Source: Prauserella_A oleivorans (GTDB taxonomy: Bacteria > Actinomycetota > Actinomycetes > Mycobacteriales > Pseudonocardiaceae). Taken from it: a DNA stretch of 64,000 bases. The notes below the pieces were generated by a model. The model saw only the letters and a list, made by a program, of their open reading frames with translations, ran no database searches and was not told the DNA's origin. This document shows positions 14,482 through 22,855 of this stretch, in pieces. Made by a program: the position numbers and the translations under genes. The stretch is taken from contig NZ_JBHUNT010000001.1 of assembly GCF_042685745.1 (NCBI RefSeq), forward strand, positions 5,084,001-5,148,000. The letters run 5' to 3'. Each line of letters starts with the position of its first letter. Within the stretch, counting starts at the first letter, position 1.

Positions 14482-15072
14482 TCAGCAGCGCGTGCGCTCG
14501 GGGACGGTCCCGGCCGGGACGGTATCGATCTTCCAGCCGCCCTCCTCGGCCGTCAGCGGGAAGGCGAGCTGCCAGCGAATGCAGTCCTCGGGCAGCTCGG
14601 ACGGCGCGTCGGCGGCATCCTGCACACTGGTGAACGCGAGCAGGACGGTGAGCTGGTCCCGCGGCGCCGACTCGATGCGGTACACGCGAATGCTGCCGTC
14701 GCGGGTGCTGCGGTAGTTCGCCAGCCAGTCCCGCCGCGGCTGCCCCTGCACCCGCTCGGTGACGACCGTGGTGGACCACAAGTCGTAGTCGCGGGCATTG
14801 ATGGCGTCGAAATGGGTCTGCACCAGCGTGCGCACCGCCTCCGCCTCGGGATGCGCGGCGGCATCGGCGGTGAGTTCCACGCGCGATGAACCGGGCTGCT
14901 GTTCCGGCGCGAGCGACGTCGTCGTGGGGGTCGCCGCCGCCTCTTCCTCGGCGGAGCCCTGTGGCGCCTGGTACAGCTCGCGGGCGAGCAGGCCGCCGCC
15001 CACGGTCAACGACACCACCACGATGAGCACCGGCACGAGCCAGCGCCAATGTGGTGACGACGGGGTGGGCAC
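14482..15072 (-). CDS. Membrane-anchored hypothetical protein
   Basis: A 196-residue protein with one N-terminal membrane segment (about residues 11-31, WLVPVLIVVVSLTVGGGLL) and an outside domain of about 150 residues. A Thr/Pro/Glu-rich linker (35-65) leads to a globular part with conserved-looking AHPEAEAVRTLVQTHFDAINARDYDLWS. That pattern is typical of NTF2/SnoaL-like folds used in small actinobacterial envelope proteins. The start GTG 15072 has only a weak ribosome-binding site. No enzymatic motif is seen, and function is unknown. Confidence 0.75.
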   Translation of the reverse strand: MPTPSSPHWRWLVPVLIVVVSLTVGGGLLARELYQAPQGSAEEEAAATPTTTSLAPEQQPGSSRVELTADAAAHPEAEAVRTLVQTHFDAINARDYDLWSTTVVTERVQGQPRRDWLANYRSTRDGSIRVYRIESAPRDQLTVLLAFTSVQDAADAPSELPEDCIRWQLAFPLTAEEGGWKIDTVPAGTVPERTRC

Positions 15073-15095
15073 GCCCGCCAGACTAGCGAGCGAGC

Positions 15096-15587
15096 TCAGC
15101 CCACCTGATGCAGCCAGGTCACCGGCGCGCCGTCACCCGCGTGGCGGAACGGCTCGAGCGCCTCGTCCCAGCCGGCGCCGAGGAGCTCGTCGAGCTTGTG
15201 CGCCAGTTGCTCGCCCGCCCGGCTGCGCGCGACCAGGCTGCGCAACTGGTCCTCACCCACCACGATGTCGCCGTTCGCGCTGGTGCGCGCGTGCCACAGT
15301 CCGAGCCCGGGTGCGTAGCAGAACCGCTGCCCGTCCACGCCGGGGCTGGGTTCCTCGGTGACCTCGAACCGGATCATCGGCCACGCCTTGAGAGCGGCCG
15401 CGAGCTTCCCCGCGGTGCCTGCGGGCGCACGCCATTCGCACTCGGCACGCAACTGCCCAGGAGCCGCGGGCTGCGCTGTCCACCGCAACTCCACCCGGCC
15501 ACCCAAGGTGCCCGAGATCGCCCACTCGACGTGCGGGCACACCGCAGACGGCGACGAGTGGACGTACACAACGCCACGAGTGCTCAC
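15096..15587 (-). CDS. DUF3145 family protein
   Basis: A 163-residue cytosolic protein of the actinobacterial DUF3145 family. The conserved start is STRGVVYVHSSPSAVCPHVEWA, followed by the stretch RFEVTEEPSPGVDGQRFCYAPGLGLWHA and a helical C-terminal half. Start GTG 15587 has a good GGAGGTCAGCA. The function of the family is unknown. It commonly lies near the fab cluster in actinobacteria, as here, which suggests a housekeeping link, but nothing in the sequence shows a reaction. Confidence 0.85.
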   Translation of the reverse strand: MSTRGVVYVHSSPSAVCPHVEWAISGTLGGRVELRWTAQPAAPGQLRAECEWRAPAGTAGKLAAALKAWPMIRFEVTEEPSPGVDGQRFCYAPGLGLWHARTSANGDIVVGEDQLRSLVARSRAGEQLAHKLDELLGAGWDEALEPFRHAGDGAPVTWLHQVG

Positions 15588-15700
15588 TGCTGACCTCCGC
15601 TGCTCGACGAGGGGCGTCTTCCCCTACGACCTCGCGAACGACGGAAGATCCGGTCGTGGCACTCCGACCACATTCTGCACCGCACTCACCCGTTTGGCCA

Positions 15701-15731
15701 CACGAACCCCAGAAATCACACGGGGTTCGTG
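15701..15731 (-). terminator. Terminator downstream of the subtilisin gene
   Basis: CACGAACCCC (15701-15710) pairs with GGGGTTCGTG (15722-15731) around an 11-nt loop, about 50 bp past the protease stop. It separates the protease from the DUF3145 gene. Confidence 0.65.
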
Positions 15732-15783
15732 ATCGCGGGGGACCCCATACGGAGCAGCGAGACCGCCGCCTTCCCGGTGATGA

Positions 15784-17262
15784 TCACGCAGGTGAAGCCC
15801 CGAACCGGACCGCCGCGGCCTGCGCATCGACCAGTCCGGTCCCCTTGTCGACGCTGGAGGTGTACGCCCCGACCTGCCGGTAGGGCGCCCCGTCGGCGTA
15901 CTTGTACGCGGTCGACTTCAGGACGTGCTCGATCTCCGCGGGGGTCGCCTCGGGCCTGGCCTGGAACAGCTGCGCCACGATGCCGGTGATCTGCGGCGCC
16001 GCCATGGACGTTCCGCTCAGCACGTTGTAGGTGCCGATGTCGAGTGGGCCGGGCCCGTTGCCGAACTCCAGGCCGGTCGCGCAGATCACGAGGTACGGCC
16101 TGCACGCCGACACGATGTTCTCGCCGGGCGCCGAGATGTCCGGCCAGCTGTGCGGCCGGTCGGCGGCACCACGCGAGGAGAACGCCGACACCGTGCCGTC
16201 GCGGGTGCCGATGCCCTGATCGTTGTACGAGGCCACGGCGAGGATGCCGGGCGTCGGGTCCTGGCCGGGTGGATTGGACGAGTTCCGCGAGCCGTCGCCG
16301 CCGTCGTTGCCATTGGCCCACACCGTGACCACGCCTTCGGCCGCCAGTGCACGTTGCAGCTTCACGGTCGCGGAGTTCGGATCGAACTCCCCGCCACCGC
16401 TGGGCCCGTAGGAGTTGTTGACGACCTTGATCGGCGGGCACTCCCGCGCCGGAACGCCGGCGCCGCAGGGTGCCTCGTGGTGTTCCAGCACCCAGTTCAG
16501 TGCCGCGTCGGTGCCGAGCACGAGCAACGCGGCGCCGGTGGAGATCGACACGATTCTCGACCCGGGTGCCGAGCCGCCGACCCGGTCGCCGTCGGCGAGC
16601 CGGTGGTCGCCGCCCGCGGCGATGCCGGTGACGTGGGTGCCGTGCCCGCCCACCGAGAGCGTGTCGGTGTCCACTGTGTTCGGCACCCGGACGATGCAGC
16701 CCGTGTCGGTGCCCTGCGTGCACAGGCTCTTGAGGTTCGCCACGACCCGACTGCTGCCGTCCGCACCACGGAAGGCCGGATGCCCGGGGTCCACACCGGT
16801 GTCGATGACCGCGACGCCGACCCCGCGGCCGTCGAGCGGTGCGCCGTCCGCACCGACCAGCGTCTCGCGGGCCTGCAGGCTGCGCGTGGCCGTGGTGCCG
16901 GGGCCGGCGTGGAGCCGCAGCGGGTCGTTGTTCTCGACGTAGGTCACCCCGGGTTCCGCGCGCACGGAGCGGACCTGATCGGCCGTTCCGCCGGCGGCGA
17001 CCACACCGATCCGGCGGAAACCGGTGATCGCCGTGAGTCCGGCGGCACGCACCGCCTCGCCTGCGGTGGCGATGTCGGTGCCGTGCACGAGCACCGTCAC
17101 CCGGTCCGTTCCCGCGACCGTGGACAGCAGGGCCGCCAGGGTGTCGGACACAGGCGCCGGCGGATCGGGCTCCACAGCCGCCGCCGGGATGGTCCCGACC
17201 AGCGTGAACACGAGGGCGGACCCGGCGATCGACAGCGCTCGCCGTAGCTGGTGTGGGCGCAT
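15784..17262 (-). CDS. Secreted subtilisin-family serine protease (S8)
   Basis: A 492-residue exported protease. Residues 1-29 are a signal peptide (MRPHQLRRALSIAG, hydrophobic core, AAAV end). A propeptide of the inhibitor I9 type follows (about 50-112), then the S8 catalytic domain: D154 (VIDTGVDPGHP), H207 (GGHGTHVTG), N317 in the oxyanion hole (VWANGND) and S419 (SGTSMAAP). It has no C-terminal anchor, so it should be released. The S8 domain holds several cysteines (181, 189, 266, 275) that may form disulfides. Start ATG 17262 was chosen over an upstream ATG because the signal peptide begins there. Confidence 0.92.
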   Translation of the reverse strand: MRPHQLRRALSIAGSALVFTLVGTIPAAAVEPDPPAPVSDTLAALLSTVAGTDRVTVLVHGTDIATAGEAVRAAGLTAITGFRRIGVVAAGGTADQVRSVRAEPGVTYVENNDPLRLHAGPGTTATRSLQARETLVGADGAPLDGRGVGVAVIDTGVDPGHPAFRGADGSSRVVANLKSLCTQGTDTGCIVRVPNTVDTDTLSVGGHGTHVTGIAAGGDHRLADGDRVGGSAPGSRIVSISTGAALLVLGTDAALNWVLEHHEAPCGAGVPARECPPIKVVNNSYGPSGGGEFDPNSATVKLQRALAAEGVVTVWANGNDGGDGSRNSSNPPGQDPTPGILAVASYNDQGIGTRDGTVSAFSSRGAADRPHSWPDISAPGENIVSACRPYLVICATGLEFGNGPGPLDIGTYNVLSGTSMAAPQITGIVAQLFQARPEATPAEIEHVLKSTAYKYADGAPYRQVGAYTSSVDKGTGLVDAQAAAVRFGASPA

Positions 17263-17417
17263 CGCGGCCTCCAGACCATGTGGGCAGCAGTTGTCCACCA
17301 ACGAGCGAAGACACGTTCGGGTGACGGCAGTCGTGAAGTCGGCCGTGCCCGTTGCGCGGCAGACGGTAGGTTGGCGCGTTAGCGTGGTGGCAGGCATGGC
17401 TGACAGGGGAGGTCTGC

Positions 17418-18749
17418 GTGCGACTCGTCCGGTTCCCGCGGAGGCCCGCCCGGATCTCACCGGACATCCGTGCGGCGTTGACCTCGCTCGGCCGCGGCGA
17501 GCACGTCATCGGCGGGGTCGGGCTGGTCGGGGTGCTGCCCACCGACCTGGACGAGCCGGTGGACGCGGTGCTGGTCGTCCCGCACGGCGTGGTGATCGTG
17601 ATCGGTGTGGACCTGCCCGATCCCGCGGTCCGGCTGGAAGCTCCCCTGCGTGGCCAGTGGAAGGCCGACGGCTGGCCGTTGGTCCGAACTGGTGACAGCG
17701 CCAACCCCGCCCAGGACGCACTGGTGCTCGCCGAGAAGGTCGGCACGCGCATCCGGTCGGTCGAGCCCGCCGCGACGATCGGCACCGTCGTCGCCGTGGG
17801 CCCGTTCGTGGAGAAGGTCGAGCAGCCGGCGGCCGACCTCACCGGTCCGGTCCGCGTGGTCTACCCCACCGCCACCAGCCTGCTGGCCGCCACCGTCTCG
17901 CTCGCCTCGGCCGAGGAGGCCTTCACCGTCGCGCAGGCGCGTGCGATTCTGGCGGCGCTCGACCCGGTGTCGGGCGACATCGCCGCCGACGTGCTCGCCG
18001 GCGAGGGGTTCGCTCCCGCGGGAGGGCAACCGCTCCGGCACCCGCAGGACACCGTGTCGCCGGACCAGCCCACGCGTCCCCTCACCCCGGCGGTTCCCTC
18101 GCCCGCGCCCCGGCCGCGGCCACCGCTGAACGCCGCCCGCGTCCGCGTACCGCCCCGGGTCATCGCGACCCCGCCGCGGCGGCGCCGCATTCGGCACTGG
18201 CGGCTGATCGCCGCGGGCGCGCTCGTCGTCCTGGCCGTGGCCGGGACTATCGCCCTCACCACGCGGGGCAGCGGGACGCCCGCCGAGACGAGGACCACCC
18301 CGGTGCCCACGGTGCGCGCGGGCGGGTTCGAGTTCGTCCAGCGAGCGTCCGGTTCGGACGGCAGGTGCGCACACCGAGCCGTGGGTGACCTCAAAGTGGC
18401 ACTGACGGACGGCGAGTGTGTCGGGTTGCGCCGCGGCAGCTTCGAGACGACGGTGCGCGGCGTTCCGGCCGCGGTGTCGCTGGCCGCGCTGACCTTCTCC
18501 GACGAGGAGAGCGCACGGGATTTCCTCGAGCTCGCCGACACCCCGGGGACCGGCACGATCACGGACCTGGCGACCGAGACCGGGCGGTGGCCGGGCCACG
18601 CGCCGAGCTGGGCCCACAGCGCCTACGCCGGCGCCCTCGACGGCGTCACGGTGCGGCTCGCGCTCGCCTGCCCGCGCAGCGGGAACACCGGTGCCCCCGC
18701 GCTGGCCGATGCCGCGGAGGCCGCGCTCGACATACCGCTCGCGCCCTGA
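17418..18749 (+). CDS. Predicted membrane protein with a NERD-like N-terminal domain
   Basis: A 443-residue protein. Residues 10-190 (ALTSLGRGEHVIGGVGLVG, then strand-rich AVLVVPHGVVIVIGVDL) recall the fold of NERD/nuclease-related domains, but I do not see a full catalytic set. A Pro/Arg-rich linker (200-255) leads to one membrane segment (about 259-276, LIAAGALVVLAVAGTIAL). An outside domain of about 150 residues with four cysteines (C333, C347 and two more) follows. GTG 17418 has a GGGGAGG ribosome-binding site. The topology suggests a cytoplasmic sensor or binding domain linked to an external domain. Function unknown. Confidence 0.65.
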   Translation: MRLVRFPRRPARISPDIRAALTSLGRGEHVIGGVGLVGVLPTDLDEPVDAVLVVPHGVVIVIGVDLPDPAVRLEAPLRGQWKADGWPLVRTGDSANPAQDALVLAEKVGTRIRSVEPAATIGTVVAVGPFVEKVEQPAADLTGPVRVVYPTATSLLAATVSLASAEEAFTVAQARAILAALDPVSGDIAADVLAGEGFAPAGGQPLRHPQDTVSPDQPTRPLTPAVPSPAPRPRPPLNAARVRVPPRVIATPPRRRRIRHWRLIAAGALVVLAVAGTIALTTRGSGTPAETRTTPVPTVRAGGFEFVQRASGSDGRCAHRAVGDLKVALTDGECVGLRRGSFETTVRGVPAAVSLAALTFSDEESARDFLELADTPGTGTITDLATETGRWPGHAPSWAHSAYAGALDGVTVRLALACPRSGNTGAPALADAAEAALDIPLAP

Positions 18750-18750
18750 C

Positions 18751-20142
18751 CTACAGGCCGTAGGCCTCCAGGAGCCGCAGCCAGACCTCGCTGATGGTCG
18801 GGAACACGGGCACGGCGTGCCACAGCCGGTGCAACGGCACCTCGCCCACCACGGCGATGGTGGCCGCGTGCAGCATCTCCGCGACGTCCTGACCCACGAA
18901 CGTGACGCCGAGCAGGACCTCGCGCCGGGTGTCGACCACGATCCGCGCCCGGCCGGTGTAGTTCTCCGCGGTCAGGGCCGACCCCGCGACGGCGATGTCG
19001 AGATCGAGCACGCGATGGTCGTCGCTGCGGGCCTCCCGGAGCCCCACGGACGCGACCTCCGGGTCGGTGAACACGACCTGCGGCACCGCGTGATGGTCGG
19101 CGGTCGCCGTGTACCGGCTCCACGGCGCGGTGTCGATCCGGTCACCCCGTGCCTTGGCCGTCAGGACGTCGCCGATGACCCTCGCGGCGTACTTGCCCTG
19201 GTGCGTCAGCGGCGCGCGGCCGGTGACGTCGCCCGCGGCGTACAGCCACCCACCGTCCACTCCGGACGCGAGCCCGGTGTCGTCGACCTCGATCGGTTTG
19301 CCCGGGCTGAGGCCGGCCACGTCGAGACCCACGTCGTCGGTCGCGGGCCGCCGCCCGGTGGCGACCAGCAGCTCGTCGGCGTCGAGGTGCTCGCCGCCCG
19401 CCAGCTCGACCCGCACGCCGGACTCCACTGTGGACACCCGCTCCGCCGACGCCTCGGTGTGCAGCCGCACCCCGTCGGCGCGCAGGCCGTCGGCGACCGC
19501 CTCACCGACGAAGTCCGGGAAGTTCGGCAACGGCCGCGGCCCGGTCGCGATGAGGTGCACCTCGGAGCCGAGGCGCGCCCACGCCTGCGCCATCTCCACG
19601 CCCACGACGCCACCACCGAGCACGGCCAACCTGCCCGGGACGTGGGAGGCCGTCGTCGCCTCGCGCGAGGTCCACACGGGCACGTCGGCGAGCCCTTCGA
19701 GGTCTGGCTTCTTCGGCAGACTTCCCGTACACACCACGACGCCGTGCCGTGCCCGCAGCACCGTGCCGTCGTCGAGTGTCACCTCGCGCTCCCCGGTGAT
19801 CCGGGCGTGGCCGCGGATCGGATCGACCCCGGCTCCCCGGGCCCAGTCGAGCTGGGCCGTGTCGTCGCCCCGGGACGTGAACGCATCCCGGCGCGCGAAC
19901 ACCTCCTCCGACAGCAGCCTGCCGTCGTGGGCGAGCCCGGGCATCCGCCGCACCGCGGCGAGCAGATTTCCAGGCCGCAACAATGCTTTGCTCGGAATGC
20001 ACGCCCAATAGGAACACTCGCCCCCGAAGCGCTCGTGGTCCACGAGCGCCGCCGTGAGACCTCCCTGCGCCGCTCTTCCCGCCGCGTTCTCGCCGACGGC
20101 GCCGCCGCCGATCACCACCACGTCGTACGTCCGCTCAGCCAT
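18751..20142 (-). CDS. Pyridine nucleotide-disulfide oxidoreductase family flavoprotein
   Basis: A 463-residue FAD/NAD(P) protein of the dihydrolipoamide dehydrogenase superfamily. The FAD-binding GGGAVG (11-16), the redox pair C43-x4-C48 (GGECSYWACIPSK), a second dinucleotide fold (AVLGGGVVGVEMA) and the FAD contact LYAAGDVTG are all present. The C-terminal motif, HPTxSE in true Lpd, reads FPTISE here, so the catalytic base His is replaced by Phe. This resembles LpdA/SthA-like quinone reductases more than an Lpd of a dehydrogenase complex. Substrate unknown. It ends one base past the convergent gene. Confidence 0.85.
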   Translation of the reverse strand: MAERTYDVVVIGGGAVGENAAGRAAQGGLTAALVDHERFGGECSYWACIPSKALLRPGNLLAAVRRMPGLAHDGRLLSEEVFARRDAFTSRGDDTAQLDWARGAGVDPIRGHARITGEREVTLDDGTVLRARHGVVVCTGSLPKKPDLEGLADVPVWTSREATTASHVPGRLAVLGGGVVGVEMAQAWARLGSEVHLIATGPRPLPNFPDFVGEAVADGLRADGVRLHTEASAERVSTVESGVRVELAGGEHLDADELLVATGRRPATDDVGLDVAGLSPGKPIEVDDTGLASGVDGGWLYAAGDVTGRAPLTHQGKYAARVIGDVLTAKARGDRIDTAPWSRYTATADHHAVPQVVFTDPEVASVGLREARSDDHRVLDLDIAVAGSALTAENYTGRARIVVDTRREVLLGVTFVGQDVAEMLHAATIAVVGEVPLHRLWHAVPVFPTISEVWLRLLEAYGL

Positions 20143-20250
20143 TCTTCGAGCGCACACCACAGCGCCCGGGTGCGCAACCTGGCCACGACGCAACGAAAAC
20201 GCGCCACGGGCTATCCTTGCCGCGAACACGTCGGTACGGGGAGGTCTCTC

Positions 20251-21144
20251 ATGGCCAGGAGCACTGCGGTCGAGCTGCTGGACGACATCAACGGTGAACC
20301 CGCATCGGAAACGGTGCGCTTCGCGTTGGATGGCGTCGAGTACGACATCGACCTCTCCGGTGCCAATGCGGAGAGTCTCCGTGCGACACTCGGCCGTTAC
20401 GCCGAGAGTGGTCGCCGCACAGGGGGCCGCAAGCGCGCACGCCGCATCATCGCGACGTCCACGCGCAACGGTGCGCGCAAGTCCGGCCGGTCGGCGGCGA
20501 AGGCAGGCGTGGCGGCCACGGCGACCACGGCTGCCGCCGCGGACTCGACGGCGACCGCGGGCACGGCCAAGGCCACCAAGCGCACGGCAACGACGAAGAC
20601 GGCGACCACGAAAACAGCCGCCACGAAAACGGCGGCGAAGCGGACGGCCACGAAAACAGCCGCCACGAAGCCGGCCGCGGCGACCCCCGCGAAGACCCGC
20701 AAGGCCACCGCGAGCGCCACAGCGGCCAAAACGGCCAAGGCCACGAAGCCGGCGAAGACCACCACGAAGCCCGGGCAGACGACTCAGAAGGCTGCGAAGT
20801 CGACGAATACCGCAAAGGCCGCGAAGTCGACGAAGACTGCGAAGTCGACGAAGACTGCGAAGTCGACGAAGACTGCGAAGACGGCTGCGAAGTCCGAGGG
20901 TGCCACGAGCGCCAAGCCCGCGAAGGCCGCCGCGAGGACCGCGGCCACGACCAAGTCCAGGCCGAAGACGACGGCCCAGGCCGCCACCACCGGCACCGCA
21001 TCCGCCACGAGCCGGACCACAGCACGCACGTCCGCCCGGACCGGCTCGGCGAAGAACCCGGGCCCTCGGGCTGCCACGCGACGGACCGGCAAGGCGAAGG
21101 CCGCGGCCCCCGTGCCGCCGGTCACCTTCTCGGCCGCCGAGTGA
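20251..21144 (+). CDS. Lsr2-like protein with a very long histone-H1-like tail
   Basis: A 297-residue basic protein, against about 110 for usual Lsr2. Residues 1-55 (VELLDDINGEPASETVRFALDGVEYDIDL onward) match the Lsr2 dimerisation domain. The second half of that homology, the Lsr2 C-terminal DNA-binding domain with its RGR-type hook, is not seen. Instead residues 56-290 are a Lys/Ala/Thr/Ser-rich, disordered, H1/HupB-like tail with many KTA and KST repeats. An 18-bp unit is repeated three times exactly within it. ATG 20251 follows GGGGAGG. A nucleoid-associated protein is likely. No terminator separates it from convergent pntB. Confidence 0.82.
   Translation: MARSTAVELLDDINGEPASETVRFALDGVEYDIDLSGANAESLRATLGRYAESGRRTGGRKRARRIIATSTRNGARKSGRSAAKAGVAATATTAAAADSTATAGTAKATKRTATTKTATTKTAATKTAAKRTATKTAATKPAAATPAKTRKATASATAAKTAKATKPAKTTTKPGQTTQKAAKSTNTAKAAKSTKTAKSTKTAKSTKTAKTAAKSEGATSAKPAKAAARTAATTKSRPKTTAQAATTGTASATSRTTARTSARTGSAKNPGPRAATRRTGKAKAAAPVPPVTFSAAE
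20821..20874 (+). repeat. Three tandem 18-bp repeats in the Lsr2-like tail
   Basis: GCGAAGTCGACGAAGACT occurs exactly three times in a row (20821, 20839, 20857), with degenerate copies on both sides. Each encodes AKSTKT. The tail therefore can grow or shrink by replication slippage. Confidence 0.9.
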
Positions 21145-21158
21145 CCGCCGGTCGCGCC

Positions 21159-22550
21159 TCAGATGTTCTTGAGTTCCTCGACGATCTCCGACACCGACGC
21201 CTTCGCATCACCGAACAGCATGGCGGTTTTCGGGTCGTAGAAGAGCTCGTTGTCGATCCCGGCGAAACCGGAACTCATCGAGCGCTTCAGCACGATCACC
21301 GAACGGCTGGACGTGACGTTGAGAATCGGCATGCCGTAGATCGGGGAATTCGGGTCCGACTGCGCCGCGGGATTGGTGACGTCGTTCGCGCCGATCACGA
21401 GTGACACATCCGCCTGCGGGAACTGGGAATTGCTCTCGTCCATTTCCTTGAGGCTTTCGTACGGCACGTCGGCCTCGGCAAGCAGCACGTTCATGTGCCC
21501 CGGCATCCGACCGGCCACCGGGTGGATGGCGTAGAGCACCTCGATGCCCTTGGCCTCCAGCAGATCGGCCATCTCGCGCACGGCATGCTGTGCCTGCGCC
21601 ACCGCCATGCCGTATCCGGGCACCACCATGACCTTGCTCGCGTACGCCATCTGGATCGCGGCGTCGCTCGCGCTCGTGCTGCGGACCGGACGGTCCTGCG
21701 CCGCGCCGCCGCCACCCGCTGCGCCTGCGCCACCGCCGCCAAAACCGCCTGCCACGATCGCCGGAATCGAGCGATTCATCGCCTTCGCCATCAAATTGGT
21801 GAGAATCGAACCGGAGGCACCGACGATCATGCCGGCCACGATCAGCGCGGTGTTGTCGAGCGCGAGCCCCATCGCCGCCGCCGACAGCCCGGTGAAGGCG
21901 TTGAGCAACGAGATGACCACCGGCATGTCCGCGCCACCGATCGGCAGCACGACCATGACGCCGAGCAGTCCGGCCGCCACCAGCACGCCGATGATGAGCC
22001 ATTCCGAGTCGCCGCCCGCCGCGATCGCCACAGCACACGCCACGGCCGCCAGCACGAGTGCCACGTTGAGCGGCTGCTGCAACCTGCCCACCGTGATCGG
22101 CCTGCCGGAGAGAAGTTCCTGCAACTTTCCGAAAGCGATGTTGGAACCCCAGAACGACACCGACCCGACGATCGCGGCGAACAGCGACGCGATCGCGACG
22201 TAGAGCGGCTCGGTGTCATACCCGTTGGTGGTGCGGAACTCCACCCACGCGATCAACGCGACCGCCCCGCCGCCGACGCCGTTGAACAGCGCCACCATCT
22301 GGGGCATCGCGGTCATCTTCACCCGCCGCGCCGCCGGCACGCCCACCACGGCGCCGAGCACGATGCCGAGCGCGATCAGCCACCAGTTCCCCATGCCGGG
22401 CAACAACAGCGTCGCGATGACGGCGATCGCCATCCCGACGGCCGCGATCCAGTTGCCACGCACGGCGGTGCGTGGCCCGGTGAGTCCCATCAGGCCGTAG
22501 ATGAACAACGAGAACGCGATGATGTAGAGGACGGAGACGAACGTCGTCAC
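21159..22550 (-). CDS. pntB: NAD(P) transhydrogenase subunit beta
   Basis: A 463-residue integral membrane protein of the proton-translocating transhydrogenase, which moves hydride between NADH and NADP+. The first ~265 residues hold about nine membrane segments. A Gly-rich linker (272-288) follows. Residues ~300-463 form the soluble NADP(H)-binding domain III, with GYGMAVAQAQH, HPVAGRMPGHMNVLLAEADVPY and GANDVTNPAA. ATG 22550 overlaps the pntAB stop by four bases. It is the last gene of a three-gene pnt operon, the split form usual in actinobacteria. Confidence 0.95.
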   Translation of the reverse strand: MTTFVSVLYIIAFSLFIYGLMGLTGPRTAVRGNWIAAVGMAIAVIATLLLPGMGNWWLIALGIVLGAVVGVPAARRVKMTAMPQMVALFNGVGGGAVALIAWVEFRTTNGYDTEPLYVAIASLFAAIVGSVSFWGSNIAFGKLQELLSGRPITVGRLQQPLNVALVLAAVACAVAIAAGGDSEWLIIGVLVAAGLLGVMVVLPIGGADMPVVISLLNAFTGLSAAAMGLALDNTALIVAGMIVGASGSILTNLMAKAMNRSIPAIVAGGFGGGGAGAAGGGGAAQDRPVRSTSASDAAIQMAYASKVMVVPGYGMAVAQAQHAVREMADLLEAKGIEVLYAIHPVAGRMPGHMNVLLAEADVPYESLKEMDESNSQFPQADVSLVIGANDVTNPAAQSDPNSPIYGMPILNVTSSRSVIVLKRSMSSGFAGIDNELFYDPKTAMLFGDAKASVSEIVEELKNI

Positions 22551-22855
22551 TTCTCGACCTCCTTGCCGGCCTTCTGCTCCGGCTTCGCCTTGAACATCGC
22601 GAGCATCCGGTCGGTGACGAGGAAACCGCCGACGACGTTGATCGTGCCGAACGCGATGGCGATCACGAGAAGGATCTTGTTGAGCACACCCTCGGCTCCG
22701 TGCCCCAGCACGATGAGCCCGCCCAGCAGCACGATGCCGTGAATGGCGTTGGTGCCGGACATGAGCGGCGTGTGCAGGGTGTTGGGCACCTTGGAGATCA
22801 CCGTGAACCCCACGAACCCGGCGAGCACCAGCACCGCGAGGCTTTCGATGAGCAT
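22547..22855 (-). CDS. pntAB: NAD(P) transhydrogenase subunit alpha part 2
   Basis: A 102-residue membrane protein with three hydrophobic segments (about 5-20, 36-52, 57-82) that supplies the membrane part of the alpha subunit in the split transhydrogenase. Conserved features are KVPNTLHTPLMSGTNAIHGIV and GTINVVGGFLVTDRML. Its ATG directly abuts the stop of pntAA, and its stop overlaps the ATG of pntB, so the three proteins are translated together. Confidence 0.95.
   Translation of the reverse strand: MLIESLAVLVLAGFVGFTVISKVPNTLHTPLMSGTNAIHGIVLLGGLIVLGHGAEGVLNKILLVIAIAFGTINVVGGFLVTDRMLAMFKAKPEQKAGKEVEK

Noticed and set aside
20251..21144. Assignment as HupB (HU with a Lys/Ala-rich tail)
   Set aside because: The tail is similar, but the N-terminus matches Lsr2 (VELLDDINGEPASETVRFALDG), not the HU fold.
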